Shown here one piece after another: positions 46,204 to 58,708 of a stretch of 64,000 nucleotides of DNA (position 1 is the stretch's first letter; every line of letters begins with the position of its first letter). The notes under the pieces are model-generated. The model did no database searches. It was not told the origin of the DNA and saw only the letters and a program-made list of their open reading frames with translations. Source of the DNA: Acanthaster planci (taxonomy: Eukaryota; Echinodermata; Asteroidea; Valvatida; Acanthasteridae); assembly GCF_001949145.1 (NCBI RefSeq), contig NW_019091570.1:99452-163451 (forward strand), in the 5' to 3' direction. Position numbers and translations under genes: made by a program.

Positions 46204-47749
46204 GTGGGTCACTTTTCTTTTACAGTAATCTACAAAACATTTCTTTATAGCAAACAAGTCATCCCTGTTTACCGACATTTTCACACCAGCATGCAAGCTT
46301 ACAAAATGTGCTGAAAAAAGTCATCCAAGCTACACTTTCCACGACCACTGTACCCATACAAAGGGCTGTGTAACACATAGACTCGTCCCAGTGGTTTTTG
46401 GGTTTTTTTTTTTTTTTTTTTACTGATGCATTCAGTGTGCGTAGGTATCTAACTACCATAGAACAACACATTCTCAATCTTGCTGCTTAAAGAGTACCAA
46501 AGTGTCACATCATTTTGAACTAGGCAGTGTAGTCCAAATGAATGGAGCACCTGCATGTGTTGGTTAAAAGAATCTTTAAAACTATCTCTTATCTAAAAAA
46601 CTACATAAAGATTGCTAATTATGTCAAAAGCACAAGTTAAGTTCTCCTTCATACCAGGCAAAACAAAAATAAAAGTCGGGAGCATCCAATTGCTGCTTTT
46701 TTTGATGACATCACAATACGGCTCTGCAATTGTACAACTGTTTCATTATTTCGGGTGAATGCGCCCACATGCATGAGAGCTGTGCTAGCTTGAATTTAAC
46801 TGTTAATTAAGAGAGGTACGACAGTAGAGTGACTTAAAAATCACTTTTATTATGACAATGTTGATCAGGGAAGTCAAGTTTATTTCAACACTGGATCGCA
46901 TTGATGCAGTTGAAATGTCCCAGTTTGAATTGGAGTAAGGTCCCTATGAAATTCATGCAGATGGCCACAGTCATTTGCCAAGAATGACTGGCAAGGAACA
47001 GGCAGCCTATTACAGCTGCCAGCTACAGAGCTCTGGGGAGACGAGCCCTATTATGACATAAATAAATTGCTGGATTTGATTGCCGCCCCCTTGACACATT
47101 TTTTTTACTCTGAGCATTCTCATGCCAGAACTCAACTAGCAAAATGGTGATATTTTCTAAATGCGAAGAGAAGCTGCCATCTTAGTCATTATATGGGTAA
47201 TAATGACCCATTCCCTGTTAAATAACCTTTCTACATAAAAGCAATGCAACTGATTTTTAAGATGCAACAGTTTCATCATTGTTGTCAGCCCAATGCATGG
47301 CCCTATTTTCCAAACACCCCTCACCATCCACATAATAAGTATTTCTCATCCATGCAGGATTTTTCAACTATGTTCCCCATGGGTTATTTCCATCACTACT
47401 ACACACTTTATCGAGGGGATTTATGTAGTTAATGCCCCAGGATGTGGGCCATTTCTCAACAACAGTCTCATGAGCTTACCAATTTCTGCTGTAGGAACTT
47501 TGCAACATAATACTTGTACCTGTTCAAGGTCCCACTCACATTCAATAGATTGACGTCGCAGGCAGACTAAATTTTTTCCACGAAACCAGAAAAGTCAGTA
47601 CATGTGTTCTTATCACCTTTAGAGACCTCTTTGGCCTTTACTCCATCCACCAATAGAGATAACCACTCCTTTTTTCAGCAGGCCAATCTATCATTTACAG
47701 ATATTGATAAGCTGCTTCAATTTCCCCCTCCATCCATGGCTGAGTCCTC
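46204..47749. other. intron, left part
   Basis: Contains a poly-T tract at about 46404-46422 and AT-rich unique-looking DNA. No gene is recognised. Confidence 0.5.
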
Positions 47750-48574
47750 TTGACCTCCTTGACCATATATATACAGGTATATGCAAACCTAAACAACCCA
47801 TATTCCCAAAAGATACAGTGCAATGTATATATTACAAACGAGGCTTTAAAGCAGGTTCATGATAAACAGATGACTCCACCTATAAAGCAGAGGGTGACAG
47901 GCCTGTTCAATACTAACGATCTGGTCCTAAATAGTACTTATCATCCCCCTCCTCTTTCTTCAGAGGCCAAAGATCTGCTTTGACATGAGAATCCTCACCA
48001 CCGTAAACAATTGTTTGATGTTAAGACAAAGGTATTAGGCAAAAGACCATTTGCCTTACACTACTTGGCTTTACTTAATGCCGTGATAAAGGAAGCCAAA
48101 TATCTCAAGATGGAAGACAAGTTGATCTCTGGCATTTGGCCAAATACCCCTCTATAGCCACCCAACCTACAAAAAAATACTCCTTAAACCAAGGTTCAGT
48201 TTATCAACCCATGAAGAGCACAGGTCAGTCTTTATTTGTCAGTCCCAAGAAGTTACTGGTTATGACACCTACAAAATGCTCATCCCCTGGAAGCCCAGCA
48301 GGTGGCCTCTTTTAAAGTTTCAGTCACGGGTGGTTCCATATTATTTCACATAGCTGAGTTCTTCAAGCTATTTCATTGTGGTATTTTTTGGAATTCACCA
48401 GTGACCCTCTTCCTCCTTGATGACTTACTCCTGTCCCTACAGATCCCACCAGCTGAGCTGCTGTGTAGCAGGAATTGAGAAAAGAACCCCATTTCAGTAC
48501 TCCTTCATGAACCTACTCTTGGTTTCACCTTGATATTCTTTCTTTCACTAAGGAGGTCTGTGACTGCTAACCTA

Positions 48575-49464
48575 CAGTGGAATGCCACTATAATGAACAT
48601 GATGGGGTCCAAACAAAATGTTTGGTATAGCAGTCATTCAGTATAGTGATTTCAAGTCACAGATGCACACACCCAGCTATCCGAACTGAAACTCATTGAC
48701 ACGTGTGGTGGGCTTTCCCACATTATTTTCGGTGTAAGGATTTCGAGCCAACATGCTAAAACCTAAATAAAAACACTGAAAGTTTGTCAAATGTATGTTC
48801 ATCTTCTTTCATTGGAAGTAGACTCATGAAATATGAAATAAAATAGCATTTTATTGCATACAGCAAAAAATAAATAAAAATTGCATACAGCATGTAGCAC
48901 AGTTACAACGTTTCCCATTGGTAAAATGACATTTGAAGAAATGGGCTACGTCAGGAAAATTCTAATACAGTAGCTCTGGAATGCTGACGTGCTTACAAAA
49001 TAATGTAATGTCCAAAGTCGGCTACAAAATGTCAGGCAAACATATTTTAAAACAATTGAAACTAGCAAGGTACATGTATTTATTGCAGATTTCTGTAAGT
49101 TGAGTAACAAATGCTCGGGTCTATCTGCATATTTGTTATTTGTTTTGCTGATTGTTAAAGGTTCATGCCAAAATCGCCAGCGTTGCATACATGTGCTCTA
49201 GCTGATGGCCACCTGTGGATTCATGGCCATACACACGTTCATTTATCAAGAACAATGTAGACCGCACCACATATTGGCCATTGTTCCATCATGGGTGTGA
49301 TTTTCTTCAACTTTGAGTAATCATCATCAGTTTTATTTCCAAATGTGTTACTTTTATTTTTTTTTAAATTGTAATGGTTGGTAAAAGTGCACGGAAAATT
49401 CGGGGGCCACGAGATATTCAGGATACCCAAATGTTTATGTGTTTGTTTTAGTGGCATTCCACTG
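48575..49464. mobile_element. pogo/Tigger-like MITE, 890 bp
   Basis: Left end CAGTGGAATGCCACTATAAT and right end ATTCCACTG preceded by TTTTAGTGGC are inverted repeats of about 17 bp, flanked on both sides by TA (48573-48574, 49465-49466). CAGTGGAA...TATAA(T/C)GAAC followed by GGGGTCC is the terminal style of pogo/Tigger elements. No transposase ORF is inside, so it is non-autonomous. It interrupts the DIRS fragment and so is younger than it. Confidence 0.8.
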
Positions 49465-49950
49465 TATTACATCAGGTCAAAACACTTCCGGATGTAGACA
49501 CTGTAAACTTGTTTCCACTCTCTGATAAAAGGCTCCCAAGGCAACTTCTATCAACCTGAAAGATACTTACTTTTACGTGCTTATCCATGCATATCAGAAG
49601 TTCCTTTAATTGGTTTACGTGGGATTACATACCTGTTTCGCTACCTACTGTTCAGCCTTTTCACATCTTTTTGGGTCTTCACAAGAATCGCCAAATGTTT
49701 TCAGCATTTTTGCATCAGAGATATGTCTACCTTTCATGTTCCTGGACGACTGGATTATAGTGGACCCTACTTTACAGGACATTGTCCGGATCCTCCAACA
49801 GACAATCCAATTTTCGCTCAAACTGGGTTTTATCTTCAATACAGAGAAGTATTTCCTGACAAGATTTATAGTAAAGATTGCGGTAACACCATGTATTTAT
49901 CTCTTCTTTGAGTATGTGTGGTTCTGAGAAGAAACGGGGAATAACTCGAA

Positions 49951-49981
49951 GTTTCGAACAGTGTACTCTGTCCGTCTTCAG
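49951..49981 (-). ncRNA. second hammerhead-like core (PLE relic)
   Basis: On the minus strand: CTGAAGA (plus 49975-49981), a 7-bp stem II with loop AGTACA (49955-49974), then GAAAC (49951-49955). Compared with the motif at 2300-2330, the stem bases differ but the pairing is kept and the flank GTCTC before CTGA is shared. No PLE ORF is adjacent, so it is an orphan terminal-repeat fragment. Confidence 0.5.
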
Positions 49982-50330
49982 GAGACTGCCTGCCTACTGA
50001 CTATTCCCTGACACATTGACAATCAATATAACTTTGAGCAAATATCAACTTGGCTATAGGCAGAGCAAACTGGATTGGTGCCAAATTGCCCGGGTCCACT
50101 TCGGGGATTCCCTTACCTGTTAAACTTTACACTTGCATATTTCTCTGGCTTAAGGCTCCGCACTGCTAGTTTTTACAGCACAGTCAATGCTGCCCTCAGT
50201 GCCTAAGCCCCAGCACTTGCATTAGTCTCGTACCTTCACTCTCCTTTCTCCAGTGCCTGGCGGGTGAGACACATAATTTTCACACGCCTGAAGGCTTCTT
50301 ATTTTCCTTTTTTATCACTAGTTAACATAC

Positions 50331-53300
50331 GTATTACCATTGTAAGTTGATTAAATCAACACCAAGTATGTGTGGTCTGACCTTTCATCTGTTGAAATAA
50401 ATATGATTCTTCTAGACACGTCTTGCCATTTTCTCTTGACTAGAAAGTCACCAGTTATTTTGTTGTAGGTTTAACATAGCAGAGTCACGCAAGAGTAAGC
50501 ATGGTGTTACTCCATCAAATTTTATTATGTGTGCAGCGCGTGCCACTGTATTAAATCTGTAGCTTAGCTAAACCTGCAACTTCGTTTAATTTTACCATCT
50601 GTAAATTCAGCTGTACTTTACTGTGCTCCTCACATCAAAGACAGTCCTCAAAGAAAAAAATCAGGTACATGTAAGTCACTTACAGGAGATACACCTTCTT
50701 GGCCTCTGGCCCCAAGTAAGAATACCCAACATCTGGGCTTGCTTTTTCTGGGCCTCCAGTTCCCTGCGTATTTCAGGCGATAATGATTGAGCCACCCACA
50801 TACCAGAGACACTTTTTGGGCCTTGAGCCGCCGGCACACTAGGCATAGGGAATTGGGCCACGCCTCCTGGGCCTTTAGCCTCTACTACCAGTAAACTAAG
50901 AAGTAAGCGTGTGGATCAGGCCAGGTCCAGAGCTGTGCCTTTCAGGCCTTCAGTGTCCTGGAAAGGCTTAGTAAGAAAGGAGGCTGTTCTGGGGACAGCA
51001 AGGTACCCTCCGGCCCCCTGGACCCCAGCGTTGGGGATTCTGGTCCTGACCAAAAAAAACAGGATAATTCTCGGTGTACTGGCCCCGCCCCGGATGGAAA
51101 CTGGGTCATCCAGTTCTCACTTGGACAAGAAAACCAGGTTATTCATGGGAGATAAATCAGGCCCAGATGGAAACTAGGTCATCTGTTTATCATCACAGCT
51201 GGAGGGATACAGCGACGGAAGGCATACACTGTCACAACTTAAAAAAGTCCATTATTCTAGCCCCAGCTTTCACCCTCTTCGTAGTCTTGTTTGAGCTATC
51301 CGTCCTGCTCCAGTTGGCATGTTGCTGTAGATCTCAGTCTGACAGCATAATACAGGTGGTTTTTATAAGGTTTTCAGCAATTATTGGCCACTATAGCATC
51401 TCTGATCCTGAAACCTCCTGAGGACACTTGGCCAGCGAGCGTATTAGTCAGCCCTGCACAGGATAGTTCACTATCCAAGCCAGACGAACATATGTTTGTT
51501 ACTATTCTGGCGCATTGTCATTGGATTCTGACAATCAATTTCTCCCCATTTGGCTGCAGACCATTGCCCGGCTTCACCCGAGTGTCACGGAGGTCAAGTC
51601 GCTGAATGTGAACATGGGGGGGGTGCGGTACCCCAACTCCCCACAGCTGTTTTCTCCAAGTTCAGGTCATCTGCATGGCAACCCTTTCCACATATGACCA
51701 TAGGTTACACCTTTTAATGAAGGAAATGCCCAGGGTGCTAAACGTAAAACCGGCAGATTAACTAGTTGCAGACCACAGCAACTACCCATCTTTCAAAACA
51801 CATACGGCCCAGGTGACTCCTGGGACCAAGATTTTCTGATGTTCTGATTGATCAATGTTGTATCAACTGGATCCAAACTTTGGCAGCCATGAAAATGTGG
51901 GGTCCATTCACTGCAAGAGATATTTGGCCTTTTCAGGTGGTGCAGTCTGACTTTAATTTTTCTTTTACTGTAATCAGTTACCTTCATAGACTAAATTCCA
52001 ACTGTTTCTACCAGCCACACATCAAATAAGTTCTTATTTCCCAGCCTGGAAAGAAATAAAAAAGAAGATACTCTTGGGTGGCCTATTTTCTACAGCTGTC
52101 TGAGTTATTAAGCCTGTTCATGTGAAGCAGACTCCACAGTTTCCCCCAAGACAAAAAAACTGGCCTATTGTCTTTTGGATGATTGCCTCCAACTTTGCAT
52201 GGACCACTTTGTTTGGATTACCATGCTCACTACTCTAGTCCATGAGCCAATGTTCTTGATACCATTCTCCTTCCATCTGAGGGGGCAAGGCCCGGACATA
52301 ACTTGAGTCTCCTCCCCTTCTGTGAACAGATTTGATGGCGAATTTCAAGAAGCAGTAGAAGGCCAAATGCTTGTAAGCTACTGACAGAATGAATGTTCAG
52401 AAACCTGTTTCCATTTTTTTCTGGTAAATCATTACAGCAGTCTCCCATTTCTTGACACAGATCTTTGCATGTGCGTTGAACTCTGCAAGTCTTTGTGAAT
52501 ACAAGGATTAGGTTGTATAAGGCAGGCGTGGCAGTGCCTCATGGTGTGGTCTGCTTCTCCTCCTGTACAGGTGGTTGGTCCAGGCTTGTTCAGAGCAACC
52601 TTTCATCATCCTGTTATTGTTTTCAGATGGTTCAGTGTTTTCCAATAGCCCCATTCTGCCTCTGAGCCAGCAGGGAATTTTTCAGCAGGTGGAATTCACA
52701 TGTCAGCTTGAGGAGGTTCATTTTAGAGGTTTTCCATCCAGAGCTAGAGACTGTCTGGTTTCTTCCCAGGATTTTGTCAGGGGCTGGATATGGCTGAGGA
52801 AGCTTCTTCTTACCTCGTTTTGTTGTGTTGGAAGTTGATGTCCATGAAGGAGGTAGTGTTTTTCTGTTGTGGCTTTGGTCATCTTGACTTGGCTGGTAAC
52901 TTCCTGCCTAATATTAGCAGAGGCAATACCAGCAAGGAGGTTTAGGTTGTTTGTGTTTGTGGGTTTTAGACGTAAAGTGATGAGATGGCAGGTATTGTGC
53001 AATGCTGTACCGGTCTAATTTCTTGGCATGGGCTGATCTTTCCCCATAGAGGGCAGACATATTCTGCCAAGGAAAAGCATACGGTGAGGATAGTTACTGT
53101 AACAAATGTATTTCATGTAAATTTTCATCATCATTTCTCCTTGTCCACAAAAATATCCCCCCCCCCGAAAAAAATTCTCTGGCTTAACCTCTCCCTGGAT
53201 TAGCCCTGAAACCTTATACGGTATGCATTCTTGCTCTCACTTATGCACATGATGATACCAGATCAGGAAGGTGTTTTTACCCAATTCTATTTCAGTTGAA

Positions 53301-53895
53301 GCCTGGAAGGTGGCATTTACAGAAAAAAATAACAAATAAGTTTCAACATGAAACTGTAAGGAAACATTAGATAGACCTGGTACCAGTCTCATCCTGGAAC
53401 CCAATGTGATGGTTCTGTGCCGCTGTTGCCTGCCAGCATTAAAGGTGGTGCCAGCCTCATGCAGCTCTCTTTTTATCTGGCTAGTGCACTTTAGCTCACA
53501 GCTTTAGTTCCTGGGTGCTCTCCTTGGAGCATTTTTTTGCGTTGCATGCTGTTCAGTGAGTTTGCTTCCACTGCACATGGAGGCAAGAGGACCCACTGGG
53601 CTGGCTGGTACCGAGATTAGCATTTGGAGACTGGAATAATCAGGAGCCGCCTTCCAAGGTGCAGGCAGAATAAACCATGACAGAAGTTACGGCATTAATT
53701 GTGTTTTATTGAGAGTGGTTGAGCCCAGTGAGTGTTAGTGTGTGTGTGCTATGCTGTGCTGCGGTGCCTGAGTGTATATTTCTCCCAAATTAAGTTACGT
53801 GCTGGGATTTTCCTGATAAATGCTCATCGGGAGGGCCTAAACTTAAGCAATACTTGCTCATGTTCATTTGCATGTTACCCCTTCTTTTATTTCAG
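50331..53895. other. intron, right part, unassigned repeats
   Basis: No domain is recognised. The frame 50911-51177 (plus) has a short duplicated theme near 51080 and 51165 (CCGGATGGAAACTGGGTCAT and CAGATGGAAACTAGGTCAT). The minus frame 52718-53002 (with TKATTEKHYLLHGHQLP) looks protein-like but unplaced. Possibly DIRS gag remnants. A C-tract follows at about 53157-53167. The stretch ends in acceptor TATTTCAG. Confidence 0.35.
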
Positions 53896-53932
53896 AGACG
53901 ATGGAAATCAACAGGATGATATTAGAGGATGA
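53896..53932 (+). CDS. TUT4/7-like gene, probable terminal coding exon
   Basis: The acceptor TTTATTTCAG ends at 53895. Continuing from the previous exon's phase 2 (AG plus A gives Arg) yields RDDGNQQDDIRG and TGA at 53930-53932, an acidic/Gln C-terminus in keeping with the tail. The 3' UTR would follow; AATAAA at 55071-55076 is one candidate poly(A) signal. A good donor GTAAGT at about 54030 is preceded by a different open frame (CPACAIGCEPLLQP), so an alternative internal exon or a spliced UTR is possible. Confidence 0.5.
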
Positions 53933-55930
53933 TAGTAGTAGCTGTCCAGCATGTGCCATTGGTTGTGAACCACTACTTCAACCAATTATGCAAGAAAATT
54001 TAGTCTTTGGACATAATCATATAAAGCAGTAAGTAATATTGCAAAGCTTGATTAACACGTACATGTAAGTTTTTTAAAATGTGATTTTATCACCTGAAGT
54101 ATTTTGTTTCTTTTTTCTTTCACATGCCAGGAGTTACATGTACATGTTTCTTTTAAAAAAAAAGTCAAACCAAATTTACATGATGTGACTAAAAATTTGT
54201 AAAAATGATTTTGATTTGGAAGTATTTGGATACATCATAATCCTCACTATAAAGGGAATAAGAGTCCATGACAGTGGTGCAATTGTCTTTTCTTTGTCTG
54301 AACCAAACAGAAAATCTTGCAATTTTCTCACAGCTAAACAAAGTTTTCATTTCCTTCTCCAACAAACTTGCACATTTCTTATATAAGCTTTGATAAGTTT
54401 AGCAATGATGAGGCTTAACCGAACACGATAAGCTAGTCAAAATCGTTCATTTTTGCTTTTTTTTGGCACAACTTACCACCACCTAAATTGACTGCGTAAC
54501 TTACACCATAAATTGTTTTGTAAGTCACAGGCTTATGTAGTGCTTCAGTTTGGTGAAATCGGTCCCAATTTGCAACTTACACAGTAAAATAGGTTGTAAG
54601 TGGAGTTATGCCGTTGCGTAAAGTTTCATGAAATTGGCTGGAGCTCTGTTCTCACAATAGGAATACAATGCTTGGAAAAGCTTTCAGTAGTAAACCATGA
54701 ACATTTGATTGAATACATATATGATCCCCAGATTTACCAATTAAAATAGCAGAACACAAAATTCATGGATATATTAAAAGTATAAATGTGATATTTGACA
54801 ATGATACACCTGTCAGTCAGAACAGTAACTACTTCATCATTACTAAAGTGGGCAAGACACATGTACCACTCTATTAACCTGTGCTGCTTGGGATTTGTAA
54901 ACTGTGTTTTCATTCAATTTAAAAGGTAGTCGGATATCTCTGTATTCTGATTTCAAAACAATGCTCAAAAGAATTATGTGAACCTTATAAAATTAACAGG
55001 GGTGTTTTCTGGAATTTAGTGAAAATCAACTAAAGAGTGTACTTCATGTGATTTCACTACAAGGTACAGTAATAAATGAACTGCCACCAGCTATTTGTCA
55101 GGGTGCATTACATGTACTTAACTCTTAAATGGCTGGTTTGATGTTGGATATAATGCTTTATTACCTGAAGAACTTGTAGCACCATAGGTGTTGCTGATGG
55201 TACTATGCATCTTTCAGGGTGTTGAAAACATTGTATTTCACATCATTGTAAACTGTTTTGAATTCTCTGCAATGTTTACCTCACCTTAAGTGTCTAGATT
55301 TTAGTCAAAACAAGTCTTTTGGTCCAAAGCTACAAAAACTTGTACAGTGTTCATGGACACATTGTATGTTATATATTGGTCACATGTCTCTCTTTAAAAC
55401 AATTATTTTTTATGTCTGGAAGTTATGAAGGAGAAGCATTAAAGCACTCGGAAAATGAACAGTACAGAAAATGTAAAAAGCAGTAATCTGCAAAAGAGTT
55501 TCCATGCTTTCAGACCTTCATCCTTTTCTGGGGTTGTTTGTGCATTTATGCAATGCAGAGAATTCCAGGTCGATTGAGTACATTTGGAGTGAGTGCCCCT
55601 AGAATGAATATGAGACACTACTCAGTTGTACTTTCGGTGTATACCTGCACGTCATCACAGATAAGAGGATTAGATGTGTGTTGAAGTGATGCAGAGATTG
55701 CTGTTTCCTGACACTACACAGATTTATTTGTAAATCTATCGGCCAATACTGTTATGTTTGACGGGTGCCTGTATGTTTTCTCTGGACGTAAGTTTGACTG
55801 ACTGGAGGGTGGGCAAAACAACCACATGTGGGTAGCCTTGATCTTCAGAAATGTTACTACTTTCAATGATGATGTCAGACTCTCTTGTTGAAATCCGTTT
55901 GAGACAGAGGGGGCTGGCAGTAAGAGATTG
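53933..55930. other. putative 3' UTR and downstream spacer
   Basis: No other gene is recognised. AT-rich. AATAAA at 55071-55076 could terminate the host transcript. Confidence 0.4.
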
Positions 55931-56380
55931 AGTTCTTGCAGGTAGGAGGATGAGATGATATTTAGTGGATGTAGTTACAGAAACTTGTTGGTTTGTAATA
56001 AATCAAAGTGGAAGGGCAGCTTCTTTCAGAAATGACTAGTATGTTCAGGCAGGGAATGGACTTGTCAGACAGTTTGACTGTAAAGTGGAATACTGGATGG
56101 TAGGTGTCGGTGTGATTGATAAAATGCTGTACATGTAATCCTTTATGAAAATATGTGCCAATGATGTCATCAGTGTTGCACTTGTAGAGCAGTGGCTTCA
56201 TCTTTTCTTCTACAACACCAACAGACATGTGCAACTTGAGCTGACCCCGTATGTCTTGATTACATTCCTGAAAATATGTAGGGTGGCAGGGAGTCTTTAC
56301 AACAGGAGTTGTTGCACCGTGGAACCCGGAATAGTGTGAAAAAGTTAAAGATGCATTCTGTGAGAATGTTGCAAGCAAAA
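55931..56380 (-). pseudogene. Penelope-like RT fragment
   Basis: The minus frame 56378-55962 (138 residues) reads MKPLLYKCNTDDIIGTYFHK then HFINHTDTYHPVFHFTVKLS, followed by SIPCLNILV and LIYYKPTSFCNYIHS. The order DDI...HFINH...IxFTVxxS...YxKPTxxxNYxH matches the palm and thumb of PLE reverse transcriptases. The catalytic box reads NTDD where Y-x-D-D is usual. Nothing more of the element is clear, although degenerate continuation to about 55700 is possible. Confidence 0.6.
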
Positions 56381-58221
56381 ACTATGGGTTACCTTGTGGT
56401 GTTGGGTTTGTGTATATTCAGTAGCATGTTGATTTTTAGACTTAAGTCGCTGATGGTGTTCGACACAGTCTTTTGATGTTCTATAGTGAAATAATGGTCT
56501 CTCCTCAAAATATAGATCACTTTGTGTTACAGCTAGAAAAAAGGGAACAGCCTCATTTGATTGTGGGACACTCACCCAATGGACTAAATGTGGAATATTC
56601 CACTTTGCACAGATGCTTAAACAATGCCTATAGGACCAAGATACAGCAGTTTGGGAACTTGGTCGATAAGCACAAGCATTGTTTTTAGAATTCGCCATAT
56701 GAAGTGTCCTCTTTGTGTGATATGTTCCTGTTTCAGATCATGACAGTTGGCCAGTTAGTTAACATTTTGTTATAAATACCGCCAGTAAGTCAATTTGGAG
56801 TTCCCAATTTGAACAGAACACCCAACCCCCCCTCCAAACAGATTCTTGATGAGATTACTTTGTCAGGAAAAGCACTGAAAATGTTAAATGTTTGAAAACA
56901 AGCGTAACCTAAAGAGGATGCCAAATAGTTTCAATTTCAGAGAAGCTGCAAATTGCACATATTGTGCAAGATACAGCACAGTATAGTGTATTTACAGTAT
57001 AATGTATTTGTAAAGGCATTTCAATTGTTCAAAAGATGTAGGATATCCTTTTGAAATTCACAAGTTAGGTTTCCTTTTTAATTAAAGCACTGTAAATTAG
57101 ATGTTTGACTAAAAGTAGCGTATGATAGTCACATTCTGAATGTATATTTAGTTCCTGTCATTTTAACATTTCCAGTTTAATTTTAATTTGTTTTAAGTAT
57201 TATCTTTTTATTTCAAATTTTACATTTAATTTGCTCTTAAATTATGTTTATACTTTGGGTATTATGCTTTTTATACAAATATCCATCCCTCCATAGCTAT
57301 CTCTTTCGTTCATTTCTACAAAGTGTAGGGCTTGGACAAGTATCAGGATGTACGAGATTGACAATTTTCCCGTTTACACTTGTGCAGCAGATTTACCCAA
57401 TGAAAGCTGTCCTCTAATTATTATAGATTTTGATGGGACTTTCACCCATAAGTCTTCTCACTAAAAGTCAGCTGTTAAGTAAAAAAACCTTATGCAACAG
57501 TTTTGAAAGGGGCCTGTTGCATGACCTGGCGCGGGCAAATTCACAGGCAGTAGAGGCGGGACTTTGGAGGATTACTACCTTTATTCGTGCAACATTCAAC
57601 GTCAGGAATACAGATCAACAGAGGGCACTCAACGTTTGTGTAAACAGCATTTTGCCTATGTGGGCTACACTCAATATCCTCCTTTTTTAACTTCAAAAAA
57701 GAAACATTTTCTGTGCTTTGTTTGGTTCTGAAATGGAACATCTCCAAAACTGATATTTTTTTAGCAAATTAAAAAGTGCTGAAACGGGGATTGAAACCCT
57801 GCACACTAGCAAAGGAGTCTTTGCTATTTAAGCTTTTGTCTTCCTTAACCAAAACAAATGGTAGATGGCTCACATATTTTGACAGTTGTACTTCCTAGCA
57901 ACTTGTTAAAAATGTCTTTTTGTGTTTTGGTTTGCAGTTGGAAATAAAACATTAATTTTAAAGTACAACTTGAGTCAGTCAGTTGTGCTGAAGACATTTC
58001 TTTAGCTGTTGAGCTAACAGCCCAAACAGCTATTGTTTTTCTTAAGATGTCTTGTAACTGTTTGGGCCACTGGCCTGGACAGCTTTTAGTTATTTTTCAG
58101 GCTTTTCCGGAAAGGGCATTCTTTGCGTCCAGATTTTTGGGGGCTTTTTTGCATTTTGTGAAAAGGGCATTCTTTTTCTCCTAGTTTTATTTATCTATTA
58201 TGGGGGGTATTTGTTTATTTA
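56381..58221. other. spacer, no recognised gene
   Basis: AT-rich. At 58018-58073 the phrase CCCAAACAGCTA recurs inverted as GTAACTGTTTGGGCC, a weak hairpin. Short frames (57430-57690) lack motifs. Confidence 0.4.
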
Positions 58222-58315
58222 TTGGGGGGCAAAGTAAGAGATGGGTAGGTTGATGGGGAGGGGGCAGAGTAGGAAATGGATAGGATGATGGGGAGGGGAG
58301 GAGTAATGGATGGAA
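58222..58315. repeat. G-rich minisatellite-like tract
   Basis: Repeated GATGGGGAGGGG with GAGTA(G/A)(G)AAATGGATAGG-type spacers, two to three imperfect units. Purine-rich on the plus strand. Confidence 0.7.
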
Positions 58316-58708
58316 ATATAAGGTGGATGTTGAATTGGAGATTAATGGGGTTAGGGTTGAAGTCAAAGTAGACATGGTAAATGTCAGATTATGCACAAGA
58401 ACGGAGTTGGGTATTTCGGGAAAGACATTTGATAGGATTATGTGAGTGGTAAAACAAACGAGCGGAGTCAGTTCGAGGAAAGTGCCAGCATGGCCCAGTT
58501 CATTTTGGACGGCATCCATGACGGCCTCCCTTGAGCTCAGATAAATGGCGTTGTGCTATTGGAAATTTGTGAGGCTGAAGTAACTTCTTTAGCCGGGTGT
58601 ACACTAGTGAAAGAGTCAATGTAAGATTGAATTGATATGGTATCAAACGCTCGGAACGTCTCCCAATTGTCCCTGGTGACGTTCCTCGCTCGTCAGTCGG
58701 AGTGATAG

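Larger units (their letters stand above)
47750..50330 (+). mobile_element. DIRS-like fragment with RT, split by a MITE
   Basis: The RT is best seen at 49560-49900: a degenerate INLKDTYF...LIH block just before 49610, then the frame 49610-49927 with SAFSHLFGSSQESPNVFSIF and PFMFLDDWIIVDPTLQDIV, where FLDD is the catalytic box, and KLGFIFNTEKYFL. That order fits DIRS RT. Before the MITE (47.75-48.57 kb) an open frame (47750-47983) and an LFLLDDLLLSLQ phrase may be more of the same element, but that is weaker. A PLE-type hammerhead motif follows at 49951-49981, so a second element is nested or abuts there. Confidence 0.65.

Noticed and set aside
52718-53002. 94-residue minus-strand frame that looks protein-like
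   Set aside because: No family recognised and no continuation in any frame; kept as unassigned.
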